From Acinetobacter tandoii DSM 14970 = CIP 107469 (GTDB taxonomy: Bacteria; Pseudomonadota; Gammaproteobacteria; Pseudomonadales; Moraxellaceae), in contig NZ_KE007367.1 in the NCBI RefSeq assembly GCF_000400735.1, positions 747,935 through 811,934 on the forward strand: a DNA stretch of 64,000 nt. The letters are read 5' to 3'. The notes below the pieces were generated by a model. That model ran no database searches. It saw only the letters and a list, made by a program, of their open reading frames with translations, and was not told where the DNA came from. The position numbers and the translations under genes are program-made. Shown here piece after piece: positions 18,570 through 27,187 of the stretch. How positions within the stretch are numbered: position 1 is the first letter of the stretch; each line of letters opens with the position of its first letter.

Positions 18570-19181
18570 CTAACGCTTACTCATTACAAGCTTGATAGCA
18601 AATAACAAGAAAATAGTTCCTGTGATTTGATCTAAACGTCGAACAATTTTGGGTTGTTTCAAAAATCTGGAAATTGGCTGCATCATGAAAATAAGTATGC
18701 TTGACCAAAGTAAACCCAATACAACATGTATCGCAACCAGTCCCATAATCCAGAAAAATGGGGTTACATCGCTAGGAATAAACTGCGGTAAAAAAGTGAC
18801 ATAAAACAGTCCAACCTTAGGATTAAGAATGTTGCAGAAAAAGCCTTTAAGAAAATAGTTGGTTGTTTTCTTAATTTCTATTTGATTTTCTAAATGACTG
18901 CGTGGCTTTATTAATAACTGTAGTCCTAACCAAGCCAAATAAGCTGCCCCTATCCACTTTAAACAGTTAAAAGCGAGTTCTGAGGTGGCTAATAATGCGC
19001 CTAGTCCACATGCAACAATAATCCCCCACACCATACATCCAAAGCTAATTCCTAATGCCGTTTGAAAAGCACTTTGACGGGTTTCAAGCGAAGCTGTGCG
19101 AATAATTAACGTGGTATCTAAACCAGGCGTAATCGTTAAAATAATAATCGCTATAGTAAAGGGTATGAGTATTTCAAGCAT
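18570..19181 (-). CDS. LysE/RhtB-family amino acid exporter
   Basis: Inner-membrane protein of 203 residues with about six hydrophobic helices. The N-terminal T-P-G-L-D-T-T-L-I-I-R and the G-I-S-F-G-C motif near residue 45 are typical of the RhtB/LysE superfamily, as is the segment F-F-C-N-I-L-N-P-K-V-G-L-F-Y. The ATG at 19181 with a GTGAG site is preferred to an in-frame TTG 30 bases earlier. The exported substrate (threonine, homoserine, lysine or another) cannot be read from the sequence. Confidence 0.88.
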   Translation of the reverse strand: MLEILIPFTIAIIILTITPGLDTTLIIRTASLETRQSAFQTALGISFGCMVWGIIVACGLGALLATSELAFNCLKWIGAAYLAWLGLQLLIKPRSHLENQIEIKKTTNYFLKGFFCNILNPKVGLFYVTFLPQFIPSDVTPFFWIMGLVAIHVVLGLLWSSILIFMMQPISRFLKQPKIVRRLDQITGTIFLLFAIKLVMSKR

Positions 19182-19394
19182 GTCTAACTCACTTTTTAAG
19201 TATGAGTACAATGAATAGTGGATTCATTCCGATTTGGCAAGTTTTTACTTAAGCCTTTAATATAAAAAGTATTGTAATAAAGATAGTATGAACACTTCAT
19301 TCTACTTTTAAGAATTTGCAAGCAGCCAACCTTACATTCAGACCAAGTATTTCGGTAGCGAAATTAATTCTGTAGCAAATGCAGAAATTAATGA

Positions 19395-19422
19395 ATAAGG
19401 TCTACCTAAGTAGACCTTATTC
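19395..19422. terminator. Perfect hairpin terminator downstream of the small CSD-like gene
   Basis: Twelve-base perfect arms (AATAAGGTCTAC and its complement) around a CTAA loop, with T-rich sequence on both sides. It lies 38 bases downstream of the minus-strand gene ending at 19460. Confidence 0.7.
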
Positions 19423-19459
19423 GATATTTTTTGAAGAGCGGGTAAAGATGAAAAGAAAA

Positions 19460-19654
19460 TTAATGTGTATTTTTTACTTCCCAAACAGAAGTGACTTCAG
19501 CACCGTCTATAATAAAATCAACAACGAGACCATCAATCGGTAAATTATTCGGATCATTCCATTGCTCTACAGCAAAATAGAACCATTCACCACATTCATC
19601 ACGAATCATCCCCAATTGTGTTTGGGAGTCGTATCGTTCTACACTTCCTCTCAT
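19460..19654 (-). CDS. Small cold-shock-domain-like protein
   Basis: A 64-residue protein whose first half follows the pattern of an OB-fold cold-shock domain: R-G-S-V-E-R-Y-D-S-Q-T-Q-L-G-M-I-R, then G-E-W-F-Y-F, parallel to [16 protein letters not shown] and D-V-F-A-H in CspA. The RNA-binding aromatic triplets are mostly lost, so nucleic acid binding is uncertain. It is monocistronic with a perfect terminator hairpin downstream and an AGGTGACAAT ribosome site upstream. Confidence 0.65.
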   Translation of the reverse strand: MRGSVERYDSQTQLGMIRDECGEWFYFAVEQWNDPNNLPIDGLVVDFIIDGAEVTSVWEVKNTH

Positions 19655-19866
19655 ATTGTCACCTTTATTATTGATTCAATTATTTAAGTTAACAATTACA
19701 GGATTTTAAAGTTATCAATAAACCTGTATCGATAAAAATATTATCATCTTTTTTTCAAAAAATACGATGCTTTGCACATTCTTTTAATAATTTTCGACTG
19801 TGTCTGCTATGTTGCAACAAATTTTAATCGAAATCACTTTCGTCTATTTTCAACTCAATTGTCTCA

Positions 19867-20112
19867 TTATTTCACTTGAAAATAGTGTTTATCCGTGACT
19901 AAGGTAATTTTGAGTTTTTTATAAAATCTAACGATTGGATTTTCAGTCCCTTTCATGATCTGGTCTGCGAATTTATCATCTTGCATAAGCACCGCGTAAG
20001 TTTTATAGCCAAAAACTAACTCGCTTGGTATCTTTCCACTTTGTGTAAATTCATCAATTTGCTTATTTATTTTCTTCACCGATAAATCATTCATTGGGTT
20101 TCTAAGTCTCAT
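19867..20112 (-). CDS. Small hypothetical protein, 81 residues
   Basis: A short basic protein that I do not recognise. It has a helical, charged N-terminus (L-S-V-K-K-I-N-K-Q-I-D-E-F) and a C-terminal half with K-K-L-K-I-T-L-V-T. There is no signal peptide or membrane segment. The start is uncertain: the ATG at 20112 has only a weak TAAGAC site, and a second in-frame ATG lies six codons on. It may belong with the doubtful reading frame upstream (20135-20332), from which it is separated by 22 bases. Confidence 0.45.
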   Translation of the reverse strand: MRLRNPMNDLSVKKINKQIDEFTQSGKIPSELVFGYKTYAVLMQDDKFADQIMKGTENPIVRFYKKLKITLVTDKHYFQVK

Positions 20113-20134
20113 ATTTGTCTTACTTTTTTATAAT

Positions 20135-20332
20135 TTAAATATGTGACAAAAGTGTGAACACCCCCGTGATCTGCACGCTTAGACTTTGTGATGGTGAGTT
20201 AGATTGATATGGATTACAATGAATCCCAACAGATTTTAGTTGTTCTCCCGCACGTGAAAATCGCGTTGAATGAAACTTTTCGTCTTCATAATCTGTTATT
20301 TTTGACAAGATAGCCCATACTTTTTCTTGCAA
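20135..20332 (-). CDS. Doubtful small reading frame, possibly a gene remnant
   Basis: A 65-codon frame with a mixed, protein-like composition in its first 40 residues and a serine-rich end. The ribosome site is poor and there is no known family. It lies just before the 81-residue hypothetical gene on the same strand and could be the leftover of a decayed gene. I list it because the stretch has higher GC than its surroundings, which hints at former coding use. Confidence 0.3.
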   Translation of the reverse strand: MQEKVWAILSKITDYEDEKFHSTRFSRAGEQLKSVGIHCNPYQSNSPSQSLSVQITGVFTLLSHI

Positions 20333-20398
20333 AACTGGTAATTATCTTATTGTTTTTTAATTTTAAAATTATGCAACTTTATCAAGAGGTTAATATTA

Positions 20399-22252
20399 AT
20401 GCTTAGATGGTTCGAGAAGCGAGTAGATCCCTATCCTAGCAAAGGTTTAAAAGATCCACTGCCTACAACTTTCTTTGCATTTGTCTGGAGTGCATCCAAA
20501 GGTGTACGACCTTATTTGCTTATTTTGGTACTTTGTACTGCTGGTGCTGCAAGTTTTGAAGCCCTGTTGTACGCCAAAATTGGCGATTTAGTCAATTGGC
20601 TCAGTAAAAGCCAACCCGATACATTCTTGGCAGAACATCGTCAAAACTTAATGTTACTTACCATGATATTACTCGGTAATATCTTTTTTGCTAACTTCCA
20701 GTCCATTATCAAACACCAAATTCTGTTTAGTAGCTTTCCAATGCGTCTGCGTTGGAAGTTCCATAATTTATTATTACAACAAAGTCTGGACTTCTTCCAC
20801 AATGATTTTGCAGGACGACTTTCTGCAAAAGTCATGCAAACAGCCCTTGCAGTGCGTGAATTCTGGATGATTTTGGGTGATATGCTGGCTTATGTCCTGA
20901 TCTACTTCTTTACAGTCAGTATTGTACTCGGCTCAATCTCGCCATTTCTGATTATTCCCCTATTGGTCTGGTTGGCTTTATTCCTACTCGCAGCTTGGTA
21001 CTTCATTCCTAGACTCAGCAAAATTTCCAATGAACAAGCCGATGCACGTGCAGTGATGACCGGTCGAGTAACTGATGCCTATACCAATATTCAAACTGTT
21101 AAACTGTTTGCTCATGCAGGTCGTGAAAGTGAGTATGCCAAGTCATCGATGCAAGAGTTTATGCGCACGGTCTATAAGCAAATGCGGTTGGGTTCAGGCT
21201 ATGAAATGAGTATTAACTCGCTCAGCATTGTGCTCTATGTCGGTGTACTTGGCACAGCATTATGGTTGTGGCTAGAAGGTCGTGCAGAGTTGGGTATTAT
21301 CGCGGCAACGACTGCCATGATTTTAAAACTCAACAGTATTGCTGAATTTATGATGTGGCAAACTTCTGCTTTATTTGAAAATGTCGGCACCATTCAAGAT
21401 GGTATGAAAACATTAGGACGTCCGATTAGTATTCAGGACAAACCGAATGCCACCACACTTGAGGTGAAACACGGCGAAATTAAGTTTGAAGATGTCTGCT
21501 TTGCCTATAATGAAAAAAATGTCATCGATCACTTTAATTTAACCATACGCCCAGGTGAAAAAATTGGCATTGTTGGTCGCTCTGGTGCTGGAAAATCTAC
21601 GCTCATTCAATTGTTATTACATTTCTATACTATCAACCAAGGTCGCATTTTAATCGATGGACAAAATATAGAGGATGTAAGCCAAGATAGCTTACGTAAA
21701 AGTATTGCCTTAGTGACACAAGATACATCGCTATTGCATCGTACAGTTGCGGAAAATATTAAATACGGACGCCCAGATGCCAGTGGTGCGGAAATGTATG
21801 ACGCTGTTCGCAAAGCCAAAGCAGAGGATTTCATTCCACAACTAACTGACCTTCGTGGTCGTAAAGGCTATGAGGCTTATGTGGGCGAACGTGGGGTTAA
21901 ACTTTCGGGTGGACAACGTCAGCGTATTGCTATTGCGCGAGTATTTTTAAAAGATGCTCCTATTCTGATTCTTGATGAAGCGACCAGTGCCTTAGACTCT
22001 GAAGTAGAAGCAGCAATTCAGTCCAGTTTGTATGATTTAATGCAAGATAAAACGGTTATTGCAATTGCGCACCGACTTTCTACGATTGCGCAAATGGATC
22101 GTTTAATTGTGCTCGATCAGGGGCGAATTGCCGAACAAGGTACACATGATGAATTGGTTGCTTTGAATGGCATTTATGCGCAATTATGGCAACGTCAAAC
22201 TGGTGGTTTTTTAATTGAACAACATGAACTAAAAAATAAGGATAGTGCTTGA
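20399..22252 (+). CDS. ABC exporter, fused membrane and ATPase domains
   Basis: Half-transporter of 617 residues that should work as a homodimer in the inner membrane. Six helices span about residues 35-320. The ATPase part follows, with Walker A G-R-S-G-A-G-K-S-T near residue 392, signature L-S-G-G-Q near 502, Walker B I-L-I-L-D-E-A-T-S-A-L-D near 521, and the switch histidine in A-I-A-H-R-L-S-T. The type resembles MsbA-like and multidrug exporters; the substrate is unknown. Its stop overlaps the start of the MaoC-type gene (TGATG), so the two are coupled. Confidence 0.92.
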   Translation: MLRWFEKRVDPYPSKGLKDPLPTTFFAFVWSASKGVRPYLLILVLCTAGAASFEALLYAKIGDLVNWLSKSQPDTFLAEHRQNLMLLTMILLGNIFFANFQSIIKHQILFSSFPMRLRWKFHNLLLQQSLDFFHNDFAGRLSAKVMQTALAVREFWMILGDMLAYVLIYFFTVSIVLGSISPFLIIPLLVWLALFLLAAWYFIPRLSKISNEQADARAVMTGRVTDAYTNIQTVKLFAHAGRESEYAKSSMQEFMRTVYKQMRLGSGYEMSINSLSIVLYVGVLGTALWLWLEGRAELGIIAATTAMILKLNSIAEFMMWQTSALFENVGTIQDGMKTLGRPISIQDKPNATTLEVKHGEIKFEDVCFAYNEKNVIDHFNLTIRPGEKIGIVGRSGAGKSTLIQLLLHFYTINQGRILIDGQNIEDVSQDSLRKSIALVTQDTSLLHRTVAENIKYGRPDASGAEMYDAVRKAKAEDFIPQLTDLRGRKGYEAYVGERGVKLSGGQRQRIAIARVFLKDAPILILDEATSALDSEVEAAIQSSLYDLMQDKTVIAIAHRLSTIAQMDRLIVLDQGRIAEQGTHDELVALNGIYAQLWQRQTGGFLIEQHELKNKDSA

Positions 22253-22704
22253 TGTTGTATTTGGAAGATCTACATGTAGGGGATCGCTTTATCAGTCGTG
22301 CCTATGAAATGACTGTAGATGAAATTAAGCAGTTCGCGCATCAATTTGATCCGCAGCCTTTTCATACCAATGAGATCGAGGCAGCGAATCATCCAATTTT
22401 TAAAGGCTTGGCTGCCAGCGGTTGGCATACTTCCGCAGTTACCATGCGACTTTGGACAGAATGCTTTCCTGTAGCATATGGTTTAATTGGCTCAGAAGCA
22501 CAAGTGCGTTGGCCAAGACCGACTCGCGCAGGCGATCAAATTCATGTCGAGGTAGAAATTACCGAAATCAAACCGTCAAAATCTAAACCTGACCGAGCTA
22601 TTGTGAGTTACACAACTGAAACGCTCAATCAAAATGGTGAAGCGGTATTACTCGGCAATACTAAAATTTTAGTATTTAGTAAAAACTATCGACCTGATCT
22701 TTAA
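22252..22704 (+). CDS. MaoC-like (R)-hydratase/dehydratase family protein
   Basis: Hot-dog-fold protein of 150 residues. The sequence D-E-I-K-Q-F-A-H-Q-F-D-P-Q-P-F-H near residue 25 is the hydratase-2 motif with the catalytic Asp/His pair (D-P-Q-P-x-H), followed by F-K-G-L-A-A-S-G-W-H. It probably acts on an enoyl- or hydroxyacyl-thioester. Translation is coupled to the ABC exporter by a TGATG overlap, a pairing I cannot explain. A TTG three bases upstream is an alternative start. Confidence 0.88.
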   Translation: MLYLEDLHVGDRFISRAYEMTVDEIKQFAHQFDPQPFHTNEIEAANHPIFKGLAASGWHTSAVTMRLWTECFPVAYGLIGSEAQVRWPRPTRAGDQIHVEVEITEIKPSKSKPDRAIVSYTTETLNQNGEAVLLGNTKILVFSKNYRPDL

Positions 22705-22712
22705 AAGACGAT

Positions 22713-22742
22713 GATTCTAAAATCACGTGTGGTTTTAGAATC
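22713..22742 (+). terminator. Hairpin after the ABC/MaoC operon
   Basis: Ten-base perfect arms (GATTCTAAAA and its complement) around a ten-base loop, nine bases after the MaoC stop. The following sequence is only partly T-rich, so termination may be weak. Confidence 0.55.
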
Positions 22743-22847
22743 TGCTTTGTTTGGTTTGTCGAACAATTTATAAGGTGCATGCTACGATTTCATGCCAATA
22801 TAAAAAACTGACTGATATAACAACATTAAACGTGCAATGGATCGCGC

Positions 22848-23876
22848 ATGAATACTATTTCGTCTAGACAAGACCAAGGAATTCCTGGAGTCTATGGTCT
22901 GTTACTTTTAGATGTCGTGTCACGCTGGGGGTATAACGCAGATACTTTATTTGCTCCATTCCAGCTCAATAGTGAAAAATTAGCAGAGCCAGATTTTCGA
23001 ATCTCGACGTCGGTTGCCAATGCCTTAATTCAACATGCCTTAGCCTTAACTGGCGAATCAACTCTAGGCTATCATTTGGGTACGCAAATGCGTATCTCTA
23101 TTCATGGTTTTATTGGTTATGCCATTATGACCGCAAATGATATTACCGATGCGCTGGTCCTTGCCAACCGCTTTGTGCAATTACGACTGCCCTTCCTGCA
23201 AATCTATTTTTCTACTTTTGCTGAAAAAGCAACTTTGCAGCTTCGAAGTGATGTCAGTATAGAACCCTTGCGTTCAGAAATTTGTATTGCATTAACAATT
23301 GGCATCATTTCTATGGCCAAGGCCATGACAGGTGTCACTGATTTGGGGGGTGAAATTGATTTTGATTTTCCCCAACCCGAAGGTTTTGAACGCTATATTA
23401 CCAAGTTTCCAAATCATCAGTTTCGTTTTGATCAACCTCATTTATTGATCAGCTTTGACAAAAAATATCTCGCGTTAAAAATGGTGAATGCTGACCCGAT
23501 TGCCAGTCAAATTGCAATCAACCAATGTGAAGCTGAGCTTTCGGCTTTAGGTGAGCGTAGACGGCTTTCTATGGCAGTTCGCGACATTTTGACGCATTCA
23601 GAGCAGCATTATTTAAGTATTGAAAATGTGGCATATCGCTTACATATGTCAGATAGAACCTTGAAGCGCCAGTTAGCGACTGAAGGAACCTCTTTTTCAA
23701 CAATCGTCGATGAAGTTCGCTACCGACATGCAACGTCGCTACTCTCCCGAACGGATTACACACTAGAACAAATTGCAGATGAACTAGGCTATAGTGATGT
23801 TGCAAATTTCAGCCGTGCTTTTAAGCGTTGGAGTGGACGTAGCCCAAGTAATTGGCGTAAAGATCCGTACCTATAA
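22848..23876 (+). CDS. AraC-family regulator with N-terminal ligand domain
   Basis: Transcription regulator of 342 residues. The first 200 form the arabinose-binding-like domain found in OruR/ArgR-type AraC proteins (Y-H-L-G-T-Q-M-R-I-S-I-H-G-F-I-G-Y-A). The C-terminal 100 hold the double helix-turn-helix with I-E-N-V-A-Y-R-L-H-M-S-D-R-T-L-K-R-Q-L and the end motif D-E-L-G-Y-S-D-V-A-N-F-S-R-A-F-K-R-W. The ligand and target are unknown; gcvH follows 72 bases downstream on the same strand. Confidence 0.9.
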   Translation: MNTISSRQDQGIPGVYGLLLLDVVSRWGYNADTLFAPFQLNSEKLAEPDFRISTSVANALIQHALALTGESTLGYHLGTQMRISIHGFIGYAIMTANDITDALVLANRFVQLRLPFLQIYFSTFAEKATLQLRSDVSIEPLRSEICIALTIGIISMAKAMTGVTDLGGEIDFDFPQPEGFERYITKFPNHQFRFDQPHLLISFDKKYLALKMVNADPIASQIAINQCEAELSALGERRRLSMAVRDILTHSEQHYLSIENVAYRLHMSDRTLKRQLATEGTSFSTIVDEVRYRHATSLLSRTDYTLEQIADELGYSDVANFSRAFKRWSGRSPSNWRKDPYL

Positions 23877-23948
23877 ACCTTTTGTTTTTATGTAAAAACA
23901 TGTATAAAGCATGACAAAAATAAATGAATACTTTTAAGGAGTGTCATC

Positions 23949-24323
23949 ATGAATCATCCTTCAGATTTAAAATATGCGAGCACGCATGAGTGGGTGAAAA
24001 TTGAAGGTGATCTTGTTGTAACTGGGATTTCAGACCATGCGCAGGATGCCTTAGGCGATTTAGTTTATGTCGAAATGCCAGAAGTAGGACAACACGTTAC
24101 TGCAGGTGAACAAGCGGGTGTAGTTGAATCTGTAAAAACAGCTTCTGATATCCATGCCCCTGTTTCTGGGGTTGTCGTAGAAGTGAATACTGCACTAGAA
24201 GACGATCCTGACTTTGTAAATGATGCTCCATATGGCAAAGGCTGGATCTACAAAATCAAGCCAAATAATATCGATGATGTAAACACGTTGTTGTCTAGTG
24301 CGGACTATGAAGCGGGACTCTAA
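23949..24323 (+). CDS. gcvH: Glycine cleavage system H protein
   Basis: Lipoyl carrier of 124 residues that shuttles the aminomethyl group between the P and T proteins. The start Y-A-S-T-H-E-W-V-K, the G-D-L-V-Y-V-E-M-P motif and the lipoylation site V-E-S-V-K-T-A-S-D (lysine near residue 64) are all present. GGAG lies eight bases before the ATG. gcvP and gcvT are not in the window, so H is encoded apart from them. No glycine riboswitch structure is seen in the 72-base upstream gap. Confidence 0.96.
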   Translation: MNHPSDLKYASTHEWVKIEGDLVVTGISDHAQDALGDLVYVEMPEVGQHVTAGEQAGVVESVKTASDIHAPVSGVVVEVNTALEDDPDFVNDAPYGKGWIYKIKPNNIDDVNTLLSSADYEAGL

Positions 24324-24340
24324 ATGAGCTACGCATCTTA

Positions 24341-24369
24341 AAAAAATCAGCCTTCGAGCTGATTTTTTT
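24341..24369 (+). terminator. Terminator after gcvH
   Basis: Arms AAAAATCAGC and GCTGATTTTT around a short CTTCGA loop, followed by more T, 18 bases after the stop. Confidence 0.85.
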
Positions 24370-24581
24370 ATGGGTTAAATTGATCGATAATCAAATAATG
24401 ATAATTTAAATATACATTAAAAACTTTAATAGAAAAAAATATATCAAAATATCAATTTACTTTATTTTTCCTCTTTAATTGGTTAATATTAAACCTTATC
24501 TTCATGACCTTGGTACGCTTAGGGAATACATAAAAAGTTTAGCTACGTTGTCATGATTCCCTTACTACTTCTGGGTCAATT

Positions 24582-25754
24582 ATGCCTCATTCAGCTTCAG
24601 TACAGCTCTGGAATAAGTCTTTTATTCTGTGTTTAGCCAATAACTTATTTCTATTTGTTTTTTATTTTGCACAAACCACAATTCTACCTATCTATATTTT
24701 GCAAGACTTACATGGCAGTCTTGCTCAAGCTGGGCTGGCCATGACTTTATTTATGGCATCGTCTATTGCGGTACGTCCATTTAGTGGATTGATTATTGAA
24801 AAATTTGGTCGTAAAAAAACGTTTTTTGTTTCCGAGTTTTTGTTCTGTTTATTCTCAATAGCCTATATTTTTGCAGATAATTTAGAAGTCTTACTCTGGT
24901 TACGCTTTTTACATGGAATTTGGTTTAGCATTTTAACCACAGTTACTGTACCTATTGCGAACGAATTCATTCCAGATTCACGCCGTGGAGAAGGTATGGG
25001 TTACTTTGTCATGTCAGTCAACTTAGGCATTGTCTTAGGTCCACTCATTGGTTTATCGCTTATTCAGCCATTATCTTATGCTGTTGTAGCAACTATTCTT
25101 GCTGCGATTGTATGTCTAGGTTTTGTGTTTTGTTTTCTCATTCCCGTGCAAACTGAGACTTCAACTATGCAAAAGATGCAGAAAAAGCAGTTATATATTC
25201 ATGATTTTGTTGAGAAAAAGGCGCTGCCTGTTTCTATTATGGCCATGATGGTTTCATTTGCTTATGCAAGCATTATGTCATTTATCTCAACATATTCTGC
25301 ATCAAAAAATTTGCTTGCGTATGCCAGCCTATTTTTTATCGTTTTTGCGATTTCGATGATGAGTCTACGACCTTTGACTGGAAAAATTTATGACCGCAAG
25401 GGTCCAAGCTATGTCATTTACCCTGCTTTAGCATTATTTGCAGTAGGTCTTATTCTATTAAGCCAAATCAATAGCTTGATCGGGTTTATGCTTGCGGCCA
25501 TTTTTATTGGAATGGGATTTGGTTCTGTACAACCCTGTTTACAAACACTGGCGATCCAATGCGCTGCGCCTCAACGGATTGGGCACGCAACCTCCACCTT
25601 CTTTACTTTTTATGATTTAGGTATTGCATTCGGTTCAATACTGTTAGGTATTCTGATCACAGCACAAGGCTATAGCATGTCTTATATCTTATGTGCGGTT
25701 CTCGTTCTACTGAGCCTATTATTTTATAAATTCTTTGTGGTCAAAATAGCATAA
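24582..25754 (+). CDS. Major facilitator superfamily transporter
   Basis: Inner-membrane carrier of 390 residues with twelve hydrophobic segments. The loop 2-3 motif R-P-F-S-G-L-I-I-E-K-F-G-R-K-K is the MFS signature, and its counterpart R-P-L-T-G-K-I-Y-D-R-K-G-P occurs in the second half. G-L-V-L-G-P-L-I-G-type motif C is visible as G-I-V-L-G-P-L-I-G, which is common in drug/H+ antiporters. The substrate is unknown. A terminator shared with the convergent DAHP synthase gene follows. Confidence 0.88.
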   Translation: MPHSASVQLWNKSFILCLANNLFLFVFYFAQTTILPIYILQDLHGSLAQAGLAMTLFMASSIAVRPFSGLIIEKFGRKKTFFVSEFLFCLFSIAYIFADNLEVLLWLRFLHGIWFSILTTVTVPIANEFIPDSRRGEGMGYFVMSVNLGIVLGPLIGLSLIQPLSYAVVATILAAIVCLGFVFCFLIPVQTETSTMQKMQKKQLYIHDFVEKKALPVSIMAMMVSFAYASIMSFISTYSASKNLLAYASLFFIVFAISMMSLRPLTGKIYDRKGPSYVIYPALALFAVGLILLSQINSLIGFMLAAIFIGMGFGSVQPCLQTLAIQCAAPQRIGHATSTFFTFYDLGIAFGSILLGILITAQGYSMSYILCAVLVLLSLLFYKFFVVKIA

Positions 25755-25760
25755 AAAATT

Positions 25761-25786
25761 AAGCCCCTGTTTTCAGGGGCTTTTTT
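25761..25786. terminator. Bidirectional terminator between the MFS and DAHP synthase genes
   Basis: Arms AAGCCCCTG and CAGGGGCTT around TTTT, with A-rich sequence on the left and six T on the right, between convergent genes. Confidence 0.85.
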
Positions 25787-25798
25787 ACTATTTACTTT

Positions 25799-26845
25799 TT
25801 ATGAATGTAATTGTTTTAATTGCTGTGCAGCTTCTAGCAATAGATGTTCAGTTTGTTCCCAACCAATACAACCATCTGTTACCGATTGACCGTAGATCAT
25901 ATCGCAAGAAATCTTTTGATTCCCTTGAACCAAATGACTCTCCAGCATGACACCACGTACTTGTGTTTCTGCTCGTTCTTTCACAATTTGACGCAGCACA
26001 TCTGGCTGTAATGCTGGATTCTTGCTGCTATTGCCATGACTACAATCAATCACTAGCGCAGGCAAATTGCCTTTTACTTTCACTTTAATTTTATTGATTT
26101 CTTCCGCCTGATAATTCGGACCAGTATTTGAACCACGTAAAATTAAATGCGCAAGTGGATTACCACGAGATTGAAGCACACATGGCAAACCAGACTGACT
26201 CATCCCTAAAAATTGATGAGCATGGGATGCCGATTGAATAGCGTCTAACGCAATTTGAATTGAACCATCCGTACCATTTTTGAAACCAATGCTATATGGC
26301 ATTTGGCTTGCAATTTCACGATGAATTTGAGACTCACTCGTACGTGCTCCAATTGCACCCCAAGCCAATAAATCATCGAAGTAAGCCGTAGCCATTGGGC
26401 TTAAGATTTCACTCGCAATCGGCAAACCCATTTCAATAATGTGTAGATAAAGTTGGCGTGATTGCTCTAAACCCGCTTGTAAATCTGATGATCCATCTAA
26501 GTCAGGATCATACATAAAACCTTTCCAACCCACTGTTGTACGTGGCTTTTCAATATAAGTACGCATCACTAGAAAAATTTGATCCGAAACTTGCGCTTGT
26601 AAGTGTTGTAATTTTTGTGCGTATTCTAAAGCCGCGACAGGATCATGAATGGAACAAGGTCCAGTAATGACCAAAAGACGTGAATCTGTACCAGCCAAGA
26701 TATTTTGAATAGTTTGACGATGTTCGGCAATCTGTGCCGTAAGTGACGCAGAAAGAGGAAGTTGTGTTTTGAGCTGCTGTGGCAAACTCAATAATGTTTC
26801 TTGTGAAGTCGGTTGATGTTGTAGTGCAGTATTTAGAGCATTCAT
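25799..26845 (-). CDS. 3-deoxy-7-phosphoheptulonate (DAHP) synthase, class I
   Basis: First enzyme of the shikimate pathway; it joins phosphoenolpyruvate and erythrose-4-phosphate. The 348-residue protein belongs to the AroF/AroG/AroH type: V-I-T-G-P-C-S-I-H-D (metal-binding Cys) near residue 60, M-R-T-Y-I-E-K-P-R-T-T-V-G-W-K-G, G-A-R-T-S-E-S-Q and D-C-S-H-G-N-S-S-K. Which aromatic amino acid feeds back on it cannot be told with certainty. AAAGGA stands before the ATG. Its leader carries a transcription attenuator and two aromatic-rich peptides, so supply of charged aromatic tRNAs should control it. Confidence 0.95.
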   Translation of the reverse strand: MNALNTALQHQPTSQETLLSLPQQLKTQLPLSASLTAQIAEHRQTIQNILAGTDSRLLVITGPCSIHDPVAALEYAQKLQHLQAQVSDQIFLVMRTYIEKPRTTVGWKGFMYDPDLDGSSDLQAGLEQSRQLYLHIIEMGLPIASEILSPMATAYFDDLLAWGAIGARTSESQIHREIASQMPYSIGFKNGTDGSIQIALDAIQSASHAHQFLGMSQSGLPCVLQSRGNPLAHLILRGSNTGPNYQAEEINKIKVKVKGNLPALVIDCSHGNSSKNPALQPDVLRQIVKERAETQVRGVMLESHLVQGNQKISCDMIYGQSVTDGCIGWEQTEHLLLEAAQQLKQLHS

Positions 26846-26857
26846 TGGTCTTTCCTT

Positions 26858-26874
26858 TGGACTGTTGTTCAGTC
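26858..26874 (-). promoter_or_regulatory. Hairpin just before the DAHP synthase ribosome site
   Basis: On the minus strand GGACTG, AACAA, CAGTCC forms a six-bp hairpin between the stop of the second leader peptide and the AAAGGA of the DAHP synthase gene. No U-run follows, so it would act on translation or RNA stability and not as a terminator. Confidence 0.4.
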
Positions 26875-26881
26875 CGATCTT

Positions 26882-26986
26882 TTATTTGTGCGTTTTGGAT
26901 CTATGGGATGATAAGGATTGCGTCATAAACTGACTAAAGTAAAACCAATAACCGTTGCTAAAATATGAAGTGTTAAATGCGTACAT
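26882..26986 (-). CDS. Second aromatic-rich leader peptide, 34 residues
   Basis: A short reading frame with a strong ribosome site (TAGGAGATTCAC before ATG). It lies after the attenuator terminator and ends 36 bases before the DAHP synthase start. Ten of the first 20 residues are aromatic, in the order Y-F-Y-F-Y-W-F-Y-F-F, with the core N-G-Y-W-F-Y-F-S-Q-F. The core resembles N-A-Y-F-Y-F-W-Q-F of the first leader, which suggests duplication. Stalling here could alter folding near the DAHP synthase ribosome site. The role is inferred; it could instead be a small structural protein. Confidence 0.65.
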   Translation of the reverse strand: MYAFNTSYFSNGYWFYFSQFMTQSLSSHRSKTHK

Positions 26987-27022
26987 GTGAATCTCCTAAA
27001 AAATATATAAAAAACAAAGCAT

Positions 27023-27052
27023 AAAAAAACCTGACCGGGGTTGCCGATCAGG
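27023..27052 (-). terminator. Attenuator terminator in the DAHP synthase leader
   Basis: On the minus strand CCTGATCGG, CAACC, CCGGTCAGG is followed by seven U: a nine-bp stem with one G-U pair. Its first arm and loop contain GGCAACC, which is the exact complement of GGTTGCC 26 bases upstream (around 27065), so an alternative antiterminator can form. GGTTGCC in turn belongs to TAAAGGTTGC, complementary to GCAACCTTTA inside the first leader peptide. This is the three-segment arrangement of ribosome-mediated attenuation. Confidence 0.85.
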
Positions 27053-27099
27053 TATCAACTGGTGGGCAACCTTTATTTTGCCCAAACGCGTTCAGGCAA

Positions 27100-27156
27100 T
27101 TAGCTAAACTGCCAGAAATAAAAATAAGCGTTTGCAATTAAAGGTTGCTTTAACAT
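27100..27156 (-). CDS. First aromatic leader peptide of the DAHP synthase attenuator, 18 residues
   Basis: The frame encodes MLKQPLIANAYFYFWQFS and a stop. The run of Tyr, Phe, Tyr, Phe, Trp, Gln, Phe near the end is what a Phe/Tyr/Trp-sensing attenuator needs. The first codons contain GCAACCTTTA, complementary to TAAAGGTTGC downstream, and the segment CAAACGC pairs with GCGTTTG, so a ribosome paused at the aromatic codons would mask segment 1 and let the antiterminator form. The ribosome site is weak (AAAG). Confidence 0.8.
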   Translation of the reverse strand: MLKQPLIANAYFYFWQFS

Positions 27157-27187
27157 CTTTGTTTCATCAAAAAAGTATCTGAAATTA

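Noticed and set aside
23877..23948. Possible glycine riboswitch before gcvH
   Set aside because: Only 72 bases between the genes and no aptamer core motifs could be seen.
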